Assembly: GCA_963558185.1 (NCBI GenBank)
Contig: CAUWFE010000035.1
Span: 1-12,775 of the forward strand
From: UMGS1663 sp963558185
GTDB lineage: Bacteria > Bacillota > Clostridia > TANB77 > CAG-508
DNA: 12,775 nt
Reading direction: 5' to 3'
The notes beneath the pieces are model-generated. The model was not told the DNA's origin. It saw nothing but the letters and a program-made list of their open reading frames with translations, and made no database searches. Shown here piece by piece: positions 9,501-12,775 of this stretch. The position numbers and the translations under genes were made by a program. The stretch's first letter is position 1; each line of letters begins with the position of its first letter.

Positions 9501-11507
9501 TATGTTTGCTCCTCCTGAAACTAATCCTAAATCATATTTTGTTTGTTCACCTTTTAAATTGATAACTATTACTTTTTTTCCATCTTCTCTTGTTACTATT
9601 TCATGTTTTTCTATTGCTAGTTCTGTATTAAAAGCAATTTCTGGTGTTTTATTTATACTAATGTTTTCTACATATTCTGGTAGTGTAATTTCAATTCTTG
9701 GATTTGTATATAATTTATTGCTTAAATTATTTGTATTTAATACTGCTGTTAAAATTACATTTTTGTTTTCTGTTATTGTTGATAATACATTTCTATCAAT
9801 ACTTAAGTTTGCACTCATTTGTTGTTCTTCTAAATTTGATTGCATTGTTTTTGTAGTATCTACTACTGTTGTTTCCCCTAGTGTTGATATAATTTGTGCT
9901 GTAGCTTGTAATTGTGTAAATTCAGCTATTTGTTCTTTCGTATAACTTGCTGTAGTTTTTATTGCTCTTTGAGCTTTTATATCTATTTTTCCTTCTTTTT
10001 GTGGTTTTGTTGTTTCTACAACTAATTCATTTATATTTAATTCTGATAATTCTACTTGTGATAGCCCATATGCTATTTCTGTAGAATCTTTTGTTATTTC
10101 TGCTATTACTGTTCCTTCTTTTGTTTTTATTGTTATTTTTCCTTCTTCTCCTAATATATTATTTATTTGTTTTTTATTAATTGTTATATTTTTTAAATAT
10201 GTATTAGTTGATGTTGGTGTTTGTTTTTCTTTATTGTTTTTGAAATTTGGTGCTTGTATATTTAATTGCATTTTATCTACTAATTCAGAATAAGATACAT
10301 CTAATGCATAGTTTTCTTCATATATTGTTTCTTTTTTATTTTCTTCTAATATTGATGGTTTTGTATTTGCATACATATATGCTTTTGATATATTGCTTGT
10401 CATGTTTGATTCTAATGTTACTACATCATTTAATTTTTCTTTTAACTGGTTTTGTGTTTTTGCTTCTGCTATAACATTATTTTGTGTATATACTGATATA
10501 TCTGCTTTTGCTTCTAAAGGTATTACTATTCCTTCTTCTGTAATAGAGTTTAATGCTTCTTCATTATATATATATGTAATAATATATTCATCTTGTGCTT
10601 GCTTTTTCCAAGAGATGTTTGTTTCTTCTTGTGAGTTATTTACTTTGATTTTTATTTCGCTTTTTTCTGAATCATAATTATAGTTTTCTTGTTTGAAGCT
10701 ATTTCCTGTTTCTTCTCCATTTGTTGCTTTTGTAGATAAAGCTTCTACTCTTACTTCTGATGGTTTTATATTATTAATAGAAGGCACTTTTACTGTTATA
10801 TTTGTTTCTTTTACTGGTAATTTGTTATCTTTTATTCCAGATTTTAAAACAGTTTGTATTATAATTCCTTTTTTGCTATTTATATTAAATGGAATGTATT
10901 TTGATATATTTTGTTCTATGTTTGCTTCTACAGTTTCTGCATACCAATTTAGCTTTACTTTTATTTCTTTTTGTACTTTGTGTTCTTTTCCATTAATATC
11001 TATAAATGTTGCTTCTAATTTAGCTACATTTTGTTTTGAGAAATCTTTTACATTTATATTTTCACTATTAATAAAAGAAATCGGTATTTCTATTTCTTTT
11101 TCTGTGTTTGCATTTATTTGATTAAATGTTATTTCTCTTTTTTGCTTGTCAATATTTTGAATTACACTATTTTCAGCAATTTCTCCCATTTCTAAATTTG
11201 CATTTTCTTCTTTTTCTTCACCTTTTAATGTGATTTTAGCGTTTTTCAAATAACCACTACTTCCAACTGTAATTTTGTAGTATAATTTGTTATCTGCTCC
11301 TAATGCTATTCTTGCATCATGGGTATTTTTATCATTTTGCTTGAAATATGCATCAAAATTGACATCATTGATATTTGTGTTTGTATTTTGTGAATCTAGT
11401 TCACTTGCAAATACTTCTGAACCATAAATACCAATAATGGATAAGTTACTAAATGCAATTGTCATTATAGTAATTGTTGCTACTAATTTTGTTAAAAATT
11501 TTTTCAT
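6450..11507 (-). CDS. Large secreted DUF11/SdrD_B-type surface protein, 1685 aa
   Basis: A secreted, membrane-anchored structural surface protein and the first gene of the operon. Residues 1-34 are a signal peptide (cleavage probably after VFA). Residues 35-720 are beta-rich, Asn/Lys/Thr/Glu-heavy and match nothing I can name. Three DUF11-like repeats follow at about 914-1010, 1060-1155 and 1197-1295, recognisable by the Y-x-[VL]-x-[VL]-x-N strand (YKVTVTNTG, YILNVENMN, YTLQLENTG) and the IP-like turn after it. An SdrD_B module lies at about 1349-1430 with an intact calcium-type loop (D1357 to E1368, DTNSNGKND). After NLGL (1475-1478) comes a final DUF11-like domain ending in DIDSVPGN (1626-1633). 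The C-terminus is SVRTG (1649-1653), a membrane helix (about 1657-1677) and a basic tail (KKVLRKI). There is no cysteine in the whole protein, so any stabilising crosslinks would be isopeptide bonds. The start is fixed by AGGAGG six bases upstream. The exact function is unknown; a stalk or shell partner for the downstream thioester protein is an inference. Confidence 0.95.
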   Translation of the reverse strand: MKKFLTKLVATITIMTIAFSNLSIIGIYGSEVFASELDSQNTNTNINDVNFDAYFKQNDKNTHDARIALGADNKLYYKITVGSSGYLKNAKITLKGEEKEENANLEMGEIAENSVIQNIDKQKREITFNQINANTEKEIEIPISFINSENINVKDFSKQNVAKLEATFIDINGKEHKVQKEIKVKLNWYAETVEANIEQNISKYIPFNINSKKGIIIQTVLKSGIKDNKLPVKETNITVKVPSINNIKPSEVRVEALSTKATNGEETGNSFKQENYNYDSEKSEIKIKVNNSQEETNISWKKQAQDEYIITYIYNEEALNSITEEGIVIPLEAKADISVYTQNNVIAEAKTQNQLKEKLNDVVTLESNMTSNISKAYMYANTKPSILEENKKETIYEENYALDVSYSELVDKMQLNIQAPNFKNNKEKQTPTSTNTYLKNITINKKQINNILGEEGKITIKTKEGTVIAEITKDSTEIAYGLSQVELSELNINELVVETTKPQKEGKIDIKAQRAIKTTASYTKEQIAEFTQLQATAQIISTLGETTVVDTTKTMQSNLEEQQMSANLSIDRNVLSTITENKNVILTAVLNTNNLSNKLYTNPRIEITLPEYVENISINKTPEIAFNTELAIEKHEIVTREDGKKVIVINLKGEQTKYDLGLVSGGANIIIDANMTLKRLTPTAQTEIIMNVINNANGKTVQEILEAKSPITTQSPTGTITINKMTDFNIVKDVIETYNGENNEGKLDVFSQSKKQANIEMTIMNNNGKALNNVAILGRTISKGNTNPGTGEDLGTTFDTVMKAPLQVNGLANYKAYYSENEKATKDLSKAENGWTETPADFSKIKSFLIVPDSSYIMQVGNIITASYASEIPENLGRNSNGNTTYAIYSTLEGATSEDKTVAPTVKLSTGEGPELSVKLESNVEGKEVREGQNIHYKVTVTNTGKVDAKGVIVAVDIPKYTTFIEYVPGVGGEIDEYTPNEEKTKATKAFDNIKVGETATYEFDVRVNTIELTEEEEENDQTIDTVERIVKAQAYAISEGIETKILSNELTNKVLKGYVAISLVTSPGVNSQLIGGETLTYILNVENMNEDLKQDIVVKSIIPEGLIYKNAYIEKHGEYFYDKDTYDENTKEVTFNIGKITGFEMAAVYLEVKVDGTKYDMTKISNNMSISGKTANNETFSMQSNTVENKIKIRKPSLAGYLTSNIPNNWEVEEGNIIEYTLQLENTGDQLIQGINIEGILPEGLRYLSSNYKVDGVESELGGGTDAENGEPIRLSINLLPSQILQYTITAKVEDLEEGINEKEISYSFKITHNEIADITTNEIKYKIVKSGSTDSGQEGGDLTGNKRIQGVVWLDTNSNGKNDQDEEKLSGVTVLLFNNDTGDLVKDGNGEKVTATTDENGQYTFKALKSGNYTVIFQYDTAKYSATEYKKAEISEIENSDAIDAEVTIDGVKFIAGVTEKITVEDENIYNINLGLVAHKKFDLKLEQKVSNITVQNPTGTAKYPYDTNFAKRELIGKYIEQTTIVVEYKIAVKNEGEIDGYVKKIVDYLPSNLKFNAELNKDWYTAENGAIYNSSLSNIKIAPGESKEVTLYLTKTLQESDLGTPITNTAEIYEDYNELGIKDIDSVPGNKVSEEDDISSANVILSVRTGSETVLFIGLTLAILAIIGTGAYFIYKKVLRKI
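6573..7463 (-). repeat. SdrD_B-like cassette of the 1685-aa protein
   Basis: Residues about 1349-1645. This is the compact version of the cassette seen twice in the downstream protein: QGVVWLDTN opening, GQYTFKALKSGNYTVIF closing strands, NLGL motif followed by KFDLKLEQKV, an EYKIAVKNEGE strand block and DIDSVPGN end. It lacks the long insertions of the other two copies, so it may be closest to the basic unit. Confidence 0.7.
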
Positions 11508-11513
11508 AAGAAC

Positions 11514-11519
11514 CCTCCT
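11514..11519 (-). promoter_or_regulatory. Ribosome binding site of the 1685-aa gene
   Basis: AGGAGG on the minus strand, six bases before the ATG at 11505-11507. This is the same arrangement as at the second gene and settles the start. Confidence 0.9.
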
Positions 11520-11556
11520 ATTTTTACTTCATTAATAATAATGTATAACTCTTTTT

Positions 11557-11585
11557 ATTATACTACATATTTAGCTACTTTTCAA
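11557..11585 (-). promoter_or_regulatory. Sigma-A-type promoter of the surface-protein operon
   Basis: Read on the minus strand, TTGAAA (11580-11585) is followed after exactly 17 bases by a perfect TATAAT (11557-11562). Transcription would begin near 11550, giving a leader of about 43 bases before the ATG. No operator-like inverted repeat overlaps it. The exact spacing and near-consensus boxes make this a strong prediction despite the AT-rich background. Confidence 0.75.
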
Positions 11586-11785
11586 CGTTTTTACAATATA
11601 TTTAATACTTTTTATGTAAAATTACTTTACTATTTATATATATACAATTTTTTATTATTTTTACATTTTTCTTCATATTTTTCAATACCCATTTTTCTTT
11701 TTTTATGTGCATTATTGTATATGTATCTACGGAAATTATATTTTTACTCATTATATTAAATTTATATTACAATTTGATTTTTGTA

Positions 11786-11812
11786 ACATTTATATTTTTG
11801 CAACATATACTA
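11786..11812 (+). promoter_or_regulatory. Candidate promoter of the small gene pair, sigma-K-like
   Basis: AC at 11786-11787 is followed after 16 bases by CATATACTA (11804-11812), fitting the sigma-K pattern AC-N16-CATANNNTA of the mother-cell sporulation sigma factor. The same place can be read as a weak sigma-A promoter (TTGTAA at 11781-11786, 19 bases, TATACT at 11806-11811). Transcription would start near 11820. The motif is short and the surroundings AT-rich, so chance is a real alternative. Confidence 0.35.
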
Positions 11813-11851
11813 ATTATAGAAACATTTAATAGATGCATATTTGCATTAGAA

Positions 11852-11858
11852 AGAAGGA
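11852..11858 (+). promoter_or_regulatory. Ribosome binding site selecting the ATG at 11863
   Basis: AGAAGGA lies four bases before the ATG at 11863-11865. The upstream in-frame ATG at 11833 has no such site before it, so the shorter start is preferred. Confidence 0.65.
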
Positions 11859-11862
11859 TTTT

Positions 11863-12201
11863 ATGGGCAAGGAATTTCCTGAAGATATACAAAAAATGTT
11901 TGAAAAATTTTCTGAAAGCACTGATAATAGTGGTTTTGATAATAGTGATACATCTTCTTTTAATAGTTCTTCTTTTGAAGATACTTTTGGAAATATTGAT
12001 ATGAATACTATTATTCAATTAAAAAGTGTTATGGAAAAAATGAATCAAAAAAAGAATAGTAATAGCTCTCAATTGCTTTATTCCCTAAAGCCTTACCTAC
12101 GTGATAGCAGAAAAGAAAAATTAGATAATTATATTAAACTTTTAAATATGGGACAATTAATTGAAGGCTTAGGAATTATAGGTGGTGAAAATAAAAAATG
12201 A
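11863..12201 (+). CDS. Small conserved-looking protein of unknown function, 112 aa
   Basis: A soluble, non-secreted protein with no signal peptide or membrane segment. It has a short N-terminal amphipathic stretch (FPEDIQKMFEKF, residues 5-16), a Ser/Asn/Asp-rich flexible middle (17-45) and a helical C-terminal half (about 46-105) whose core, LLYSLKPYLRDSRKEKLDNY (71-90), looks like the conserved part. I recall similar LKPYL...R.EK.D helices in uncharacterised short Clostridia proteins, but cannot name a family. I chose the start at 11863 because of its ribosome binding site; starting at 11833 would add ten residues. Its stop overlaps the ATG of the next gene by four bases (ATGA), so the two are translationally coupled and probably act together. 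A role in sporulation would fit the sigma-K-like motif upstream but is only a guess. Confidence 0.8.
   Translation: MGKEFPEDIQKMFEKFSESTDNSGFDNSDTSSFNSSSFEDTFGNIDMNTIIQLKSVMEKMNQKKNSNSSQLLYSLKPYLRDSRKEKLDNYIKLLNMGQLIEGLGIIGGENKK
12181..12187 (+). promoter_or_regulatory. Ribosome binding site of the 108-aa gene, inside the upstream gene
   Basis: GGTGGTG at the 3' end of the 112-aa gene lies ten bases before the ATG at 12198 and thirteen before a second ATG at 12201. Both starts are in the same frame and differ by one Met; the overlap of start and stop suggests translational coupling. Confidence 0.55.
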
Positions 12202-12524
12202 TGTTTCCTTTTTTTCCTTATTATAGAAGAAGAACAACTTATAATTATACTCCTAATAGCTACAATTTTTCCCATAATATTAATTCTAATGCTTGTCCAA
12301 CTAGTAATAAAATTTGCAATAATTCTAATTTTAATAATACAGATGAAAACTGTGGTAATACTTGTTTAAATGAAAAGAGTAATGACAAAGTTTTTGATTT
12401 TTTAGGGTTTAGTTTTCATTTTGATGATTTATTGTTAATAGGTTTATTGTTTTTGCTTTATCAAAATGATTGTGATGATTATTATTTATTTGTTATTTTA
12501 TTTTTGTTATTACTTAGTAATTAA
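12198..12524 (+). CDS. Small Asn-rich protein with hydrophobic C-terminal hairpin, 108 aa
   Basis: Function unknown. The N-terminus (1-12) is rich in Phe, Tyr and Arg. Residues 14-63 are Asn/Ser-rich with four cysteines (33, 40, 52, 56) and look disordered. The C-terminus has two hydrophobic runs (about 78-88 and 95-107) separated by the acidic QNDCDDY turn, so it could be a membrane hairpin. The first run is preceded by a DD pair (76-77), and this DDLLLIGLLFLLY-type ending resembles small uncharacterised proteins I associate with Clostridia. There is no signal peptide. It overlaps the 112-aa gene by four bases and ends before a hairpin terminator. Asn-rich, Cys-containing small proteins are common among spore-coat and envelope proteins, which is compatible with, but does not show, such a role. 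Confidence 0.8.
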   Translation: MMFPFFPYYRRRTTYNYTPNSYNFSHNINSNACPTSNKICNNSNFNNTDENCGNTCLNEKSNDKVFDFLGFSFHFDDLLLIGLLFLLYQNDCDDYYLFVILFLLLLSN

Positions 12525-12534
12525 AATAGTACAA

Positions 12535-12571
12535 AAAAATAGTGAGTTAGAAGTTCTAATTCACTATTTTT
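12535..12571. terminator. Bidirectional terminator between convergent genes
   Basis: A 16-bp stem (12535-12550 with 12556-12571) with a 5-base loop. The only non-Watson-Crick position is 12546/12560, a G-U pair in plus-strand RNA and a C-A mismatch in minus-strand RNA. An A run on the left and a T run on the right let it end transcripts from both sides: the 108-aa gene (stop at 12524) and the truncated gene (stop at 12589). Confidence 0.85.
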
Positions 12572-12588
12572 AGTTGCTTTATAAAATA

Positions 12589-12775
12589 CTAAGACATAGG
12601 CACGACCACCGGGCGGAACCCATCAGAGTAAGCGCTATCGCCACCATCACGATGGAAAGAGAAGCTACCAGCACTAGAACTATCCCACAAATAGCCTCCA
12701 CGTACGACGAACGGAGAGTTCAAGCCGGCAAAGTACGAGTAGTCGCTGTTCCATGCTTCTCTACCGGTTCCAGCC
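12589..12775 (-). CDS. C-terminal part of an FGE-sulfatase/C-type-lectin-fold protein, possible DGR target
   Basis: Truncated by the window edge: only the last 61 residues are visible (first complete codon at 12772-12774, stop TAG at 12589-12591). They include FVVRGGYLWD, then AGSFSFHRDGGDSAYSDGFRPVVV, ending three residues later. RGG...F.F.R...GFR.V is the C-terminal signature of the formylglycine-generating-enzyme (FGE-sulfatase) branch of the C-type lectin fold, used by many proteins diversified by diversity-generating retroelements. Between the fixed RGG, AG, F.F and GFRPVVV anchors, most variable codons end in T or C (TAT, GAT, AGT, TCT, CAT, CGT, GGT, TAC), as expected if template AAY codons had been mutated at their adenines. 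No reverse transcriptase or template repeat is in the window. G+C is 96 of the last 175 bases, and codons such as CGC and CCG are rare elsewhere here. Whether it is a prophage, surface or cytoplasmic protein cannot be told from the fragment. Confidence 0.8.
   Translation of the reverse strand, partial: AGTGREAWNSDYSYFAGLNSPFVVRGGYLWDSSSAGSFSFHRDGGDSAYSDGFRPVVVPMS

Larger units (their letters stand above)
11508..11862. other. Divergent AT-rich intergenic region
   Basis: These 355 bases separate the minus-strand operon from the plus-strand small genes. They hold the operon's ribosome binding site and promoter on the left and a candidate promoter for the small genes on the right. The middle (about 11590-11770) is T-rich on the plus strand. 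I see no RNA gene, riboswitch or convincing hairpin. Short reading frames here (for example 11541-11759 plus, 11767-12018 minus) lack ribosome binding sites and read as low-complexity Phe/Tyr/Leu or Ile/Lys strings. Confidence 0.7.

Noticed and set aside
11541..11759. Plus-strand frame of 72 codons in the divergent intergenic region
   Set aside because: It runs over the operon promoter, has no ribosome binding site and encodes a Phe/Tyr/Leu string typical of T-rich non-coding DNA.
11833..11862. Upstream ATG adding ten residues to the small 112-aa protein
   Set aside because: No ribosome binding site precedes it, whereas the ATG at 11863 has AGAAGGA four bases upstream.
11767..12018. Minus-strand frame of 83 codons overlapping the start of the 112-aa gene
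   Set aside because: No ribosome binding site, Ile/Lys/Asn-rich composition, and it is opposite a better-supported gene with a good start and a coupled neighbour.
1..12775. CRISPR array, tRNA, rRNA or insertion sequence
   Set aside because: No regularly spaced repeats, no cloverleaf or conserved rRNA segments, and no transposase-like reading frame or terminal inverted repeats were seen.
12589..12775. GC-rich end as an assembly artefact or contaminating sequence
   Set aside because: The gene closes in frame with an AT-rich stop region, and a hairpin fits neatly between it and the neighbour, so a natural junction is more likely; it cannot be fully excluded from this window.

Overview
The window is very AT-rich (the large genes use almost only A/T-ending codons), has strong AGGAGG-type ribosome binding sites and a sigma-A-like promoter, and encodes large signal-peptide-bearing, C-terminally membrane-anchored surface proteins with SdrD_B-like and DUF11-like beta modules. 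This points to a low-GC monoderm Bacillota, most likely an uncultured gut-type Clostridia. The genetic code looks standard: TAA, TAG and TGA all serve as stops and Trp is TGG.

Layout: bases 1-97 hold a terminator hairpin (55-87). Bases 98-11507 hold a two-gene operon on the minus strand, about 90% of the window. The promoter-proximal gene (11507 to 6450) encodes a 1685-aa cysteine-free secreted protein. It has a long beta-rich N-terminal region, three DUF11-like repeats, one SdrD_B module and a C-terminal membrane anchor. Sixteen bases later comes the 2111-aa protein (6433 to 98), which appears to carry a Cys-Gln thioester adhesin domain near its N-terminus (Cys221/Gln312), followed by two enlarged copies of the SdrD_B cassette that ends the first protein. 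The genes share a promoter (TTGAAA-N17-TATAAT, 11557-11585). The simplest reading is a surface adhesin system in which the thioester protein makes covalent contact with a target and the repeats form stalks. Neither protein has a canonical LPXTG; both have odd motifs before the membrane segment (LPPFG and SVRTG).

Bases 11508-11862 are a divergent AT-rich intergenic region. On the plus strand follow two small overlapping genes: 112 aa (11863-12201) and 108 aa (12198-12524, with a hydrophobic C-terminus). They belong to no family I can name. A sequence resembling a sigma-K-type promoter lies upstream, which hints at sporulation-linked expression, but the motif is short.

A long hairpin at 12535-12571 separates this pair from a convergent, truncated minus-strand gene (12589-12775). 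Its 61 visible C-terminal residues look like the end of an FGE-sulfatase/C-type-lectin-fold protein of the kind diversified by diversity-generating retroelements (DGRs). Its base composition (96 G+C of the last 175 bases) is entirely unlike the rest of the window. The most unusual parts of the window are this GC-rich variable-region-like segment and the thioester adhesin operon with non-canonical anchors.
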